Shown here in pieces: positions 38,560 through 46,536 of a DNA stretch of 64,000 nucleotides. The stretch spans positions 371,684-435,683 of the forward strand of contig JACKJV010000002.1 in assembly GCA_020637775.1 (NCBI GenBank), in the 5' to 3' direction. Under the pieces are notes generated by a model that worked only from the letters and a program-made list of their open reading frames with translations, was not told where the DNA came from and ran no database searches. This DNA comes from Brucellaceae bacterium (GTDB lineage Bacteria; Pseudomonadota; Alphaproteobacteria; Rhizobiales; Rhizobiaceae). The translations under genes and the position numbers were made by a program. Each line of letters opens with the position of its first letter. Position 1 is the first letter of the stretch.

Positions 38560-39086
38560 AGTTAATAACGGGTCTGGGTACTTTAGCTGAAGGACAGCGT
38601 TTCCCTGCCCCATCCCCAATTTGCCGAAAAAGACGCGCTGTCCGCGCCCCTTCTTCGAGGCTGACAATACGCATGGGCTTGCCCCGTTCAACAAAGAACA
38701 TCACCGATGAGGGCGGGGGCGATGCCGATGCACCCTGCTTGTTGCACAAATGACACGGTTTGGCCGGCGGCGGTAACGCGTTGTTAACGAAGCATGCGAA
38801 TTTCCCGGGTTTTCGTGATGCCGGCTGGCGCCCGAGCCGACGCAATCCGCTGGAAAATGCCGGAATCACTGGGGGAATCAGGCTGCACGGCCCTGCAAGG
38901 GGGATTCGGTGGCGGCTGGCTGTTTTCCGGCTGCCCTTGCCGGCCGGCAGGGCGCGCGGACCATGCCTTTATATATGGAGAGCGCAAGCGGGCGGCTGGC
39001 CGCGCCTGCCCGGGGAAAGAAAATGGCGGCCAGGCTGCAATGCGATGTTGATTATCCGGGGGCTTTTCTTTATCCACCGGCGCTGT
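38543..39086. other. Porin 1 upstream region
   Basis: A 544-bp gap between the porin-1 start and tRNA-Ser. It must carry the porin promoter and the tRNA promoter, but no clear consensus elements stand out. The palindrome TTGAC-TGGAG-GTCAA surrounds the porin ribosome site. No convincing gene is present. Confidence 0.5.
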
Positions 39087-39176
39087 GGAGAGGTGGCCGA
39101 GTGGTCGAAGGCGCTCCCCTGCTAAGGGAGTAGACGGGAAACCGTCTCGAGGGTTCGAATCCCTTCCTCTCCGCCA
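39087..39176 (+). tRNA. tRNA-Ser (anticodon GCT)
   Basis: The 90-nt sequence folds as a type-II tRNA. Acceptor GGAGAGG (39087-39093) pairs with CCTCTCC (39166-39172); discriminator G and encoded CCA end at 39176. The anticodon arm CTCCC-CTGCTAA-GGGAG gives GCT (reads AGC/AGU). The long variable arm and GGGTTCGAATCCC T-arm are intact. It lies between two divergent porin genes and is a possible integration site. Confidence 0.97.
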
Positions 39177-39180
39177 CTTT

Positions 39181-39374
39181 ATCTGGCCTCACGCTGCCGC
39201 CCTGCGGGCTTCGCTCCGGCCGGGGCCTCGCATCGGCCCGGACGGCCCTCGGCCTTGCGGACCCTGACGGCCCGATCCACATCTGGCCTCACGCTGCCGC
39301 CCTGCGGGCTTCGCTCCGGCCGGGGCCTCGCATCGGCTCGGACGGCCCTCGGCCTTGCGGACCCTGAGGGCCCG
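39181..39374. repeat. Tandem 94-bp direct repeat, period 100 bp
   Basis: Copies 39181-39274 and 39281-39374 differ at only two or three positions. They directly follow the tRNA and are bounded on the far side by a degenerate copy of the tRNA 3' end (39375-39395). No ORF is supported. Confidence 0.85.
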
Positions 39375-39424
39375 GAATCCCTTGCTTTTTGCCACCGGTT
39401 TTTTCTCAAAATTCCGGAGGTCAT

Positions 39425-39456
39425 AAAAAAGGCCCGAGCATTCAAGCTCTTGGGCC
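39425..39456 (-). terminator. Intrinsic terminator on the strand opposite porin 2
   Basis: On the minus strand GGCCC-AA-GAGC, loop TTGAAT, GCTC-GGGCC and then TTTTTT. No minus-strand gene ends here, so it may terminate an antisense transcript from the porin-2 5' region, or be a protein-independent structure in the porin-2 leader. Confidence 0.5.
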
Positions 39457-39493
39457 GCATTTAGCTGTCCGTGCCGTGCGATTGCGTTCATCG

Positions 39494-39648
39494 TTGACTG
39501 GAGGTCAACAATGAACATCAAGAGCCTTCTTCTCGGCTCCGCGGCTGCCATGGTTGCCGCTTCCGCTGCCCAGGCCGCCGACGCCATCGTGTACGAGCCG
39601 GAGCCGGTTGAGTATGTCCGCGTCTGCGATGCTTACGGCGCTGGCTTC
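39494..39648 (+). repeat. Right arm of 155-bp inverted repeat shared by porins 1 and 2
   Basis: The counterpart of 38405-38559. The identity ends where the mature porin sequences diverge, as expected for gene conversion or recent duplication. Confidence 0.9.
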
Positions 39649-40629
39649 TTTTACATCCCGGGCACCGAGACCTGCCTTGCCATTTCCGGCTATGTCCGCA
39701 TGCAGGTGGGCGGCGAGACGTGGAAAAATGCTGGCGATTCAGCTTCTTATCTCGCTGCCTTTTCCGCTGCCACTAACGATGCGGTGGACGGCTATGCCGT
39801 GCGCACTCGTGGCCGCGTGAACTTCGATGCCCGTTCCGACACCGAGTGGGGTACGCTGCGTTCTTATGTCCGCATTCAGGGCACCTGGGGCACGAACACC
39901 GATGGTGCGGTGTCGTTTGATCAGGCCTATATCGAACTCGGTGGTCTGCGCCTCGGCTACACTGAATCGGCTTGGGCCCAGTCCCAGCGCGGCGGTGTAT
40001 CCATGTTCAGCGGGTCGCACTCCGACACGGGTATGTCCTATGGCTACCAGCAGCGTCACCTGATCGCCTACACCTTCGGTGGCAACGGCTTTGCCGCTAC
40101 TGTCTCGGTGGAGCATGATGATGATGGCGCTCTTGGCACCGTCGGTTCTGCCAACGCTGCCGATTGGGTGCCGGATGTCGTGGGTGTCGTTTCCTACAAC
40201 GCCGGTTGGGGTGGCGTCTGGGCAAAGGCGGCCTACGATTCTGATGCTTCCATCGCAGCAGGTCGTCAGGGCGAGTGGGCTGCTCAGCTCGGTATGCAGT
40301 ATAACATCCCGAACATGAACGGTTCCAGCCTGCGCCTGATCGGTTACTACGCCTCGGAAGACAATGCCTATGCGGTTGGCTCGGAATTCTCCATCCTGGC
40401 CTCCTACAACCACGTCTTCACGAACACCTTCTCGGCCTCCGTTGGTTTCCAGTATTTCAACGATACCAATTACGGTGCTGTCGGCTCGCCGGACGCCTAT
40501 GCGGCTGAACTCTCCATGATCTGGACCCCGGTTCAGAACTTCGAGGTCCGTTCGGAACTCGGCTACACCAAGGAAGATGCTCTGGACGGCACCTTCTCCG
40601 GTTACATCCGTTTCACCCGCTACTTCTGA
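39511..40629 (+). CDS. Porin 2, Porin_2 (Omp2-type) outer-membrane protein
   Basis: This 372-residue outer-membrane porin has a signal peptide (1-22) and the same VCDAYGAGF and TETCL signature and C-terminal IRFTRYF as porin 1. Loops after the first strands differ (for example TWKNAGDSASYLAAF), so pore properties may differ. Third-position T is more frequent than in porins 1 and 3 beyond the shared 5' segment, which hints at a separate history. The ribosome site is identical to that of porin 1. The divergent pair recalls omp2a/omp2b of Brucella, which exchange sequence by gene conversion. Confidence 0.96.
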   Translation: MNIKSLLLGSAAAMVAASAAQAADAIVYEPEPVEYVRVCDAYGAGFFYIPGTETCLAISGYVRMQVGGETWKNAGDSASYLAAFSAATNDAVDGYAVRTRGRVNFDARSDTEWGTLRSYVRIQGTWGTNTDGAVSFDQAYIELGGLRLGYTESAWAQSQRGGVSMFSGSHSDTGMSYGYQQRHLIAYTFGGNGFAATVSVEHDDDGALGTVGSANAADWVPDVVGVVSYNAGWGGVWAKAAYDSDASIAAGRQGEWAAQLGMQYNIPNMNGSSLRLIGYYASEDNAYAVGSEFSILASYNHVFTNTFSASVGFQYFNDTNYGAVGSPDAYAAELSMIWTPVQNFEVRSELGYTKEDALDGTFSGYIRFTRYF

Positions 40630-40655
40630 TCTGAAGTTCGGTTGATGTGATCGAG

Positions 40656-40688
40656 GGGCGCCGGCCGGCAAAGGCCGGCGCCCTTTTT
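40656..40688 (+). terminator. Intrinsic terminator of porin 2
   Basis: GGGCGCCGGCC (40656-40666) pairs with GGCCGGCGCCC (40673-40683), followed by five T. Confidence 0.9.
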
Positions 40689-40910
40689 CTGAAGCAAGCA
40701 TTCGAACGCGAAAGGAAACCGGGGGCTTTCGGCGAAAGCGCATGGATGCAGGGCCGGCAAGGACGCAGGATCGGGTCGCGCGGGTGAAAGCCGCGCCATG
40801 ACAGGACTCGACGCGGCGCAACTTTGCCGATAGATGCCATGGCCGTGTGCGGTTCTGGATGAACGATTTCGGATCGGGTGTGCAATCGATCCGGCGTTTT
40901 GACAGGGCAG

Positions 40911-41927
40911 ATGACTCTGCGTGGGGTGAACGCCGTGAGTGAAAGACGAAGCAATCTGCGGCGGCGGGCGCTTGCGCCGGCCGGTCATCGGGCAGTCGTG
41001 TCCGCACCGCGCGTGAAGATTGTTGAAAGCGTGACCGTGGGTGAGCTGGCGCGCCGCTATCTGGACATTCTCTGGGAGGAGGGCCAGCACAAGCGCCATG
41101 TCACCGCCTTCCTCGACGAGATCGACCTGCTCCTGAAACGGCGGGAGTTCAGCGTCTTTTCCGAGGACATGCTGGATGAAGTCACCGGCAGCCTTCGGGC
41201 CAAGGGCAATTCCAACGCCACCATCAATCGCAAGATGGCGGCACTGGGAAAGCTGCTTCGCAAGGCGCGCAAGATGGGCGATATTGTCGGCCTGCCGGAA
41301 TTCCGGCGCCAGAAGGAAAGGCAAGGGCGCATCCGCTTCCTCGAATGGGAAGAGGAGGATCGCCTGTTTTCCGCCATCCGCGCCCACAGCGAGGATGCCT
41401 GGCGGCTCTGTGTCTTCCTCGTCGATTCGGGCGCACGCCTCGGCGAGGCGCTGGCACTCACCTGGAATGATGTGCATGATGGCCGCGCCACCTTCTGGGT
41501 CACCAAGTCCAACCGCAGCCGCACCGTGCCGCTCACCGCGCGTGCCCGCGACGTGCTCGACATGCGCCGGGGCAGGGGGCTGAAAGGCCCTTTCTGCATG
41601 CTCAACCAGCAGGCCTTCCGCTTTGTCTGGAACAAGGCGAAGAAGGAATGCGGGCTGGGCACCGATCCCCATGTCGTGCCGCATATCCTGCGCCACACCT
41701 GCGCCTCGCGCCTCGTCAAGGGTGGGGTGGATATCCGCCGCGTGCAGATGTGGCTCGGCCACCAGACCCTGCATGTCACCATGCGCTACGCCCATCTGGC
41801 CGCCAACGATCTCGACGCCTGCGTCAACGTTCTTGAGGCCAACCGTTTCGTCGAGGCGAATGCCGGTTCCGTGCGCGCGGCCGCCGGCGCCCGTGCGGCA
41901 GTCCCTCAGGCGGCGCCGCCCGGTTGA
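40911..41927 (+). CDS. Tyrosine recombinase/integrase, stand-alone
   Basis: The 338-residue recombinase has a SAM-like core-binding domain (about 42-125) and a catalytic domain with a complete set: Arg176 (SGARLGEAL), Lys199, His258 and Arg261 (PHILRHT), His284 (WLGHQ) and Tyr293 (MRYAH). It is therefore probably active. It is not the usual XerC or XerD, whose N-terminal sequences differ. The start is uncertain: ATG 40911 is chosen, with GTG at 40878, 40926 or 40935 possible. No other phage or ICE genes are near. It sits between two porin genes, 1.7 kb from tRNA-Ser. Confidence 0.87.
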   Translation: MTLRGVNAVSERRSNLRRRALAPAGHRAVVSAPRVKIVESVTVGELARRYLDILWEEGQHKRHVTAFLDEIDLLLKRREFSVFSEDMLDEVTGSLRAKGNSNATINRKMAALGKLLRKARKMGDIVGLPEFRRQKERQGRIRFLEWEEEDRLFSAIRAHSEDAWRLCVFLVDSGARLGEALALTWNDVHDGRATFWVTKSNRSRTVPLTARARDVLDMRRGRGLKGPFCMLNQQAFRFVWNKAKKECGLGTDPHVVPHILRHTCASRLVKGGVDIRRVQMWLGHQTLHVTMRYAHLAANDLDACVNVLEANRFVEANAGSVRAAAGARAAVPQAAPPG

Positions 41928-42300
41928 CCGGTTCCTGCCTTGCCAGCGCGGCCTGTTGTCTGGAAGGCAGGCGCCCCGGGAGGGGTGCTTGCCCACCATC
42001 CTGCGCCCGTGCTTTGCCCCGCGCCCTTCCTGTGGCCGTCGCCGGGCCCCTCAGGTCAAAAAATCGGCAACTGCTGAAAAAACAATTGAAACAGGCGTTT
42101 GCGCTGTAGCGTCCGCGCAACAGTGGCGGTCGCATGCGATGCGCCGGCTAAAAATCCTGTTGCGGAAATCAACGGCCCGGATCAACGATTTTTGCAAGGG
42201 AAGCGCCGCGAAGTGCTTTCCGCAAGGGGTGGTGACGTCCTGCCAGTTGAATTGACGGCCCGGCCATGGTGGCAGGCCGTGCAGATCGGAGAAACCGAAC
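41928..42300. other. Intergenic region between integrase and porin 3
   Basis: No gene is visible in these 373 bp. A patch around 42058-42095 is A-rich and could carry the porin-3 promoter (TTGAAA near 42086), but no clean consensus is present. No tRNA-end duplication was found here. Confidence 0.45.
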
Positions 42301-43398
42301 ATGAACCTCAAGGGCCTTCTTCTTGGCTCCACGGCGGCACTGGCCGCCGTTTCCGGCGCGCGCGCTGCCGATGCTGTCGTCTACGAACCCGAGCCGGTGG
42401 ACTATGTGAAGGTATGCGATGCCTATGGCGCCGGCTTCTACTATATCCCTGGCACCGAAACCTGCCTGTCGATTGGCGGTTACGTCTATTTCCAGCTCGG
42501 CGCGACCAATGACCGCGGCGTCTTCCCCGACACGCCGAATTATCACGCCTTCGGCTATGGCGGTTACAATGTCGCCACGCGCGGCCGCCTGAATTTCGAT
42601 GCCCGCTCGGACACCGAATGGGGCACGCTGCGTGCCTATCTGCGCCTGCAAGGCACCTGGGGCACCAATGCCGACGGCAATGTCGCCTTCAACCAGGCCT
42701 ATCTGGAACTGGGCGGCCTGCGCATGGGCTATACCGAGTCCGCCTGGGTCGACTCCATGAATGCCGGCGTCGCCACCTACGGTTCCCATTCCGATGGCGG
42801 CCTCTTCTATGCCTACCAGATGCGCCAGCAGATCAGCTACACCTATTCCGCCAACGGCATCGCCGCCACGCTCTCGCTCGAGCATGACGATGACGGCTTC
42901 CTCGGCACCGCCGGTGCGGCCGCTGCCGCCGACTGGGTGCCTGATGTCGTCGGCGTCCTGTCCTACAATGCCGGTTGGGGCGGCGCATGGGCCAAGCTGG
43001 CTTACGACAGCGACTATCTGCCGCTCGCCGGCCGTCAGGACGGCTTCGCCGCGCAGATCGGCATGCAGTACAACATCCCCAACATGAACGGCTCCAGCCT
43101 GCGCCTGCTCGGCTTCTATGCCGACACGCCCAATGCCTATGCCGTCGGTTCGCGGTGGTCGGTTCTCGCCTCCTACAACCACGTGTTCACGGATACCTTC
43201 TCCGCGTCGGTCGGTGTGCAATATTTCGGCGACACCAATTACGGCCTCGCCGGCACGCCGGATGGCTGGGCGGCGGAACTCTCCACGGTCTGGACCCCGG
43301 TCCAGAATTTCGAGGTCCGCACCGAGACTGTCTACACCGAGGCCGAGGGCCAGGACGGATCGCTGTCCGGCTTCCTGCGCTTCACCCGCTACTTCTGA
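42301..43398 (+). CDS. Porin 3, Porin_2 (Omp2-type) outer-membrane protein
   Basis: The 365-residue outer-membrane porin has a signal peptide (1-22, ending ARA), signature VCDAYGAGFYYIPGTETCLSIGGYV and terminal FLRFTRYF. At DNA level it lacks the shared 5' segment of porins 1 and 2, and it has an unrelated ribosome site (GGAGAAACCGAAC). It is thus the most diverged copy. A good terminator follows at 43424. Confidence 0.96.
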   Translation: MNLKGLLLGSTAALAAVSGARAADAVVYEPEPVDYVKVCDAYGAGFYYIPGTETCLSIGGYVYFQLGATNDRGVFPDTPNYHAFGYGGYNVATRGRLNFDARSDTEWGTLRAYLRLQGTWGTNADGNVAFNQAYLELGGLRMGYTESAWVDSMNAGVATYGSHSDGGLFYAYQMRQQISYTYSANGIAATLSLEHDDDGFLGTAGAAAAADWVPDVVGVLSYNAGWGGAWAKLAYDSDYLPLAGRQDGFAAQIGMQYNIPNMNGSSLRLLGFYADTPNAYAVGSRWSVLASYNHVFTDTFSASVGVQYFGDTNYGLAGTPDGWAAELSTVWTPVQNFEVRTETVYTEAEGQDGSLSGFLRFTRYF

Positions 43399-43423
43399 TC
43401 GCTGCCGGCCAGTGGTCCCTGAA

Positions 43424-43453
43424 AGGCCCGGTGCGAAGGCGCCGGGCCTTTTT
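43424..43453 (+). terminator. Intrinsic terminator of porin 3
   Basis: AGGCCCGG (43424-43431) pairs with CCGGGCCT (43442-43449), followed by TTTT. Confidence 0.85.
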
Positions 43454-43480
43454 CAATTTCCGGTCGTGCCCGCACGGCCC

Positions 43481-43539
43481 TTGTGCTTGGCCTCCCCTTG
43501 GCTAAAGTCTGGGGAGCGGGCATGCATGCCATGCATGCC
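43481..43539 (+). promoter_or_regulatory. Promoter and GCATGC palindrome ahead of the BON operon
   Basis: TTGTGC (43481-43486) and TAAAGT (43503-43508) are spaced by 16 bp. Just downstream lies GGCATGCATGCC (43519-43530), a perfect 12-bp palindrome, followed by ATGCATGCC. Its place near +10 fits a repressor operator. Confidence 0.4.
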
Positions 43540-43560
43540 GGAGCGAGGCTGAGGGTTTTG

Positions 43561-44274
43561 ATGTTTGACTGGAAGCGATGGATTTGGCCGGGCGTCATTG
43601 CCACGGTGTTCCTCACGGTGCTTGCGCTGTGGTTCCGCACCGGCGCCATCGAAAGCGATCTTGCCGCGAAGATCGCCCATGCCCATGGCAATGGCCATTG
43701 GGCGTCCGTGACGATTGACGGGCGCGACGTCACCCTGTCCGGCACCGCGCCGGATGCGGACATGCAGGCCGAGGCTGTGCGTCTGGCGCGCCAGGCCCTT
43801 GGCGTGCGCCATGTTGCCGACCGCACCGGGCTGGCCCGGCTGGCCGACCCCTACCGCTTCTCCGCCGTCAAGACCGCCCAGGGCGTCACATTGTCGGGCC
43901 ATTTCCCGCAGCCCATGGCCCATGAGGCGGTGAAGGAAGCCGCCGCGCGGATTTTCCCGGGGCTTGCCGTCGTGGATGAGCTTGCCTTGGCCCGTGGCGC
44001 CCCCGATGGCTATACCAGCCAGGCCGAATTCGCCATGATTCAACTCAGTCGCCTCGTCGAAGGCGCCGCCACGGTGACAGGCGGCCGGCTGGCCGTCGAA
44101 GGGCGCGCAGCCGGTCCGGTGGCATGGGCCGATCTCGAGCGGGACCTGGCGGGTGTCCTTCCCGCCGGCCTGCAATTGCACTCGATGACGGTCGAACCGG
44201 CGCCGGACGCCTCGGGAAGCGCCGTCACGCCGCCTTCGCAGGGCGCGGGCGAACAGGATCGCGAGGTGGAATGA
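43561..44274 (+). CDS. Membrane-anchored BON-domain protein
   Basis: The 237-residue protein has one N-terminal membrane helix (about 8-25) followed by a periplasmic part with one or two BON domains (about 30-165, with HWASVTIDGRDVTLSGTAPDADMQAEA and GVTLSGHFPQPMAHEA). BON domains are thought to bind phospholipid or envelope components; the layout resembles OmpA-associated proteins such as mycobacterial ArfA. GAGGG five bases upstream sets the start at 43561. The stop overlaps the next small gene (ATGATG), indicating a coupled operon. Confidence 0.8.
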   Translation: MFDWKRWIWPGVIATVFLTVLALWFRTGAIESDLAAKIAHAHGNGHWASVTIDGRDVTLSGTAPDADMQAEAVRLARQALGVRHVADRTGLARLADPYRFSAVKTAQGVTLSGHFPQPMAHEAVKEAAARIFPGLAVVDELALARGAPDGYTSQAEFAMIQLSRLVEGAATVTGGRLAVEGRAAGPVAWADLERDLAGVLPAGLQLHSMTVEPAPDASGSAVTPPSQGAGEQDREVE

Positions 44275-44369
44275 TGTGGTATCTGGTGTCGCAGCTCTGG
44301 GTCTTCCTTTTTCTGGCTCTGGTCGCGGGCGCGGTGAGCGGCTGGATGACCTGCCGCAAGCGGTCCTGA
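44271..44369 (+). CDS. 32-residue single-pass membrane protein
   Basis: MMWYLVSQLWVFLFLALVAG begins a peptide that is almost one membrane helix, ending with the basic tail CRKRS. ATG 44271 overlaps the stop of the BON gene (or ATG 44274 is used), so translation is likely coupled. 25 bp separate it from the helix-hairpin-helix gene. It is probably real because its position is tight in the operon and its composition is clear; its function is unknown. Confidence 0.6.
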   Translation: MMWYLVSQLWVFLFLALVAGAVSGWMTCRKRS

Positions 44370-44394
44370 CAGGCGTGAAAGGAGAACCTTTGCC

Positions 44395-45378
44395 ATGTTG
44401 GCCCTGATCGTCCAGACCGCGCTGCTTGTCGCCATTGCCTTCATCGCGGGCGCTGTCCTCGGTTCGCTGGCGAAGCGGGCATTCGGCACGGGCGTGGTAG
44501 AGGAAGACAGCACGGTCGTCGCCACATACGGGCTTTCCCCGGCACCGCCGGCCACGCCGCCCGCCACACCGCCTGCCATGCCTGCCGGCAGCCAGGAGGC
44601 AGGAATGCCCGCTTCCGGAAAACCGGCCGCCGCGCCCGGGCCCGACGCTGAAGCCGGCGCCGGTTCGTTGCCGGACAAGCCGGGCGACGAAGGCGCAGCG
44701 CCTGTGGCTGATCCCCCGCCCGCAGCCGGCCAGCCCGTGCCGCCCACCGAAACGGGAAGCGCGCAGCCTGTGCCCGACACCGCGCCGCAACAGGTGGCGC
44801 AGGTGGACGATCTCAAGCGCATTCGCGGCATAGGCCCGCAAAACGCCGCCCGCCTGAATGCCGAAGGCGTCACCGCCTTCGCCCAGATCGCAAGCTGGAC
44901 GAAGAAGGATCAAGCCGCATGGGGCGAGCGTCTCGCCTTTCCCGGACGTATCGAGCGTGAAGGCTGGGTCCGCCAGGCAAGGGCGCTGGCACGCGAGCAG
45001 GAAAAGGCGGCCGCCGGGCCCGCCGCTCCGCCGGCCGATGATGCCGCGCCGGGCACCCGGCCACGCCTGCTCAAGGCGCCCCGGCGGAACAAGCCCGACG
45101 ATCTCACGCGCATCGGCGGCATCGGCAAGGCGATCCAGGCCAAGTTGAACGGGATCGGCGTGTTCCACTACGACCAGGTGGCGAAATGGAGCCCGGATGA
45201 AGCGGCCTGGGTGTCGCACGCCATCGGCTTTCCCGGTCGCGTCGAGCGTGAGAACTGGACCGGCGAGGCCGCGCGGCTGGCCCCGTCCGGCTCCCGGAAG
45301 GCAGGCGGCGCGCGGTCACCGAAAGCCGGATCGTCACGGAGCAAATCCGCCGGCAAGGCAGGCAAGAAGACGAAGTGA
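44395..45378 (+). CDS. Membrane-anchored protein with two helix-hairpin-helix domains
   Basis: The 327-residue protein has a single N-terminal membrane helix (about 3-24), a long Pro/Ala/Gly linker (about 48-130), two related helix-hairpin-helix-like domains (DDLKRIRGIGPQNAARLNAEG at about 137-185 and DDLTRIGGIGKAIQAKLNGIG at about 237-285), and a very basic Lys/Ser/Gly tail. The domains resemble DUF4332 and the C-terminal 21-kDa-subunit-like region of some NuoE proteins. Whether they contact nucleic acid or protein is unknown. It forms an operon with the BON and 32-residue genes. Confidence 0.8.
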   Translation: MLALIVQTALLVAIAFIAGAVLGSLAKRAFGTGVVEEDSTVVATYGLSPAPPATPPATPPAMPAGSQEAGMPASGKPAAAPGPDAEAGAGSLPDKPGDEGAAPVADPPPAAGQPVPPTETGSAQPVPDTAPQQVAQVDDLKRIRGIGPQNAARLNAEGVTAFAQIASWTKKDQAAWGERLAFPGRIEREGWVRQARALAREQEKAAAGPAAPPADDAAPGTRPRLLKAPRRNKPDDLTRIGGIGKAIQAKLNGIGVFHYDQVAKWSPDEAAWVSHAIGFPGRVERENWTGEAARLAPSGSRKAGGARSPKAGSSRSKSAGKAGKKTK

Positions 45379-45486
45379 TCGCCCGTCGGCGCGTTGCGGG
45401 TCCGCCGGTTCCCGGCTCTGCTCCGGTATCTCGACCGCGCAAGAGCGATGCGCCGGGGCGCAAGAGGGATTCTGCGAAAGGCAGAA

Positions 45487-46413
45487 TCAGCCTTTGGCCG
45501 TGGCAGGCTCCCTGGCGGCCCTTGCCTTGCCCTTGTCCACCCGCCCCAGGAACTCGGCGATGATGGCCGGCAATTCGCCCGTTTCCAGCAGCGGCGCGTG
45601 TCCCTGTCCGGCCACCGTCACGGTTTCCATGGATGGCGCATATTCGCGCATCTGGTCGACCGTGGCTTGCGAAAGCAGGCGCGAATTGGCGCCGCGTATG
45701 GTCATCAGCGGCATTGCCGTCAGGCCCACGAATTGCGGCCACAGAACCGGCAGCGGCTGGGAAAGGTCCAGTCCGGTCAGGGTCTTGAGCAGGTTGGGGT
45801 CATGGTCGGCCACCGGTTTGCCCCCTTCGTCCCGGTAAAGCGCGCGGGCGGAGCGTTCGTGGTCCGCCGGCCCCAGCGCCGGAAACGGATCCTTCATCGC
45901 CTGCGCCATGATGGCGATCGCTTCGTCCCATGTCCGCGGCGTCGGCGCGCGCTCCAGATAGGTCCGGATCTGGGCCAGCCCTTCGCCCTCGATCACCGGG
46001 CCGACATCGTTGAGAATGCCGGCCTTCATCGCGCCCGGGCGCATGCCGGCCAGCACGTGCATGATCAGTCCGCCGCGCGATGTGCCGATGAAGGCGCCAT
46101 GCTCCACACCCGCCGCAGCCAGTCCCGCCAGCACGTCGCCAGCCTCCACAAGGACGTTGTAATTGTGCCAGTGCGGATCATGCGCGGAGGCGCCGCGTCC
46201 GCGCAGGTCGAACACGATCACCTGCCGCGGGGACTTGTCATGACAGGCCAGAAACAGCGCCAGTTCATGAAAATCGCGGGCATTGCGGGTCAGTCCGGGA
46301 ATGCAGACCGCCGTCAGTGCCCCTTGGCCGGCCGTGCCGTAAAGCCTGGCATGAAGGCGCAAACCGTCCTGCGCGCTGTAGAAGAGATCGCGGTAGCCGT
46401 TCGTGTCCGTCAT
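45487..46413 (-). CDS. Alpha/beta hydrolase
   Basis: The 308-residue alpha/beta-hydrolase-fold protein has nucleophile Ser in GTSRGG, the HG-type oxyanion region CIPGLTRNARDF, an acidic residue in MTIRGANS, and His in GQGHAPLL. It is probably a cytoplasmic esterase or hydrolase of unknown substrate. MTDTNGYRDLFY at 46413 is the likely start; AGG lies nine bases upstream. The frame extends to 46473 but that part looks non-conserved. Confidence 0.88.
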   Translation of the reverse strand: MTDTNGYRDLFYSAQDGLRLHARLYGTAGQGALTAVCIPGLTRNARDFHELALFLACHDKSPRQVIVFDLRGRGASAHDPHWHNYNVLVEAGDVLAGLAAAGVEHGAFIGTSRGGLIMHVLAGMRPGAMKAGILNDVGPVIEGEGLAQIRTYLERAPTPRTWDEAIAIMAQAMKDPFPALGPADHERSARALYRDEGGKPVADHDPNLLKTLTGLDLSQPLPVLWPQFVGLTAMPLMTIRGANSRLLSQATVDQMREYAPSMETVTVAGQGHAPLLETGELPAIIAEFLGRVDKGKARAAREPATAKG

Positions 46414-46536
46414 GAAGAACCTGAAACGTGACGTTTTGGGATGGAGCGCGCGCAGCGGCGCCACGGGAAGCAACGCTTACCTAGCGCAGCCACGCCGTCA
46501 GGTCGAATCCTCCGATGGGACCAACCGGCACGAAAA

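Noticed and set aside
40911..41927. Prophage or complete integrative element around the integrase
   Set aside because: No structural, replication or transfer genes lie on either side; neighbours are chromosomal porins.
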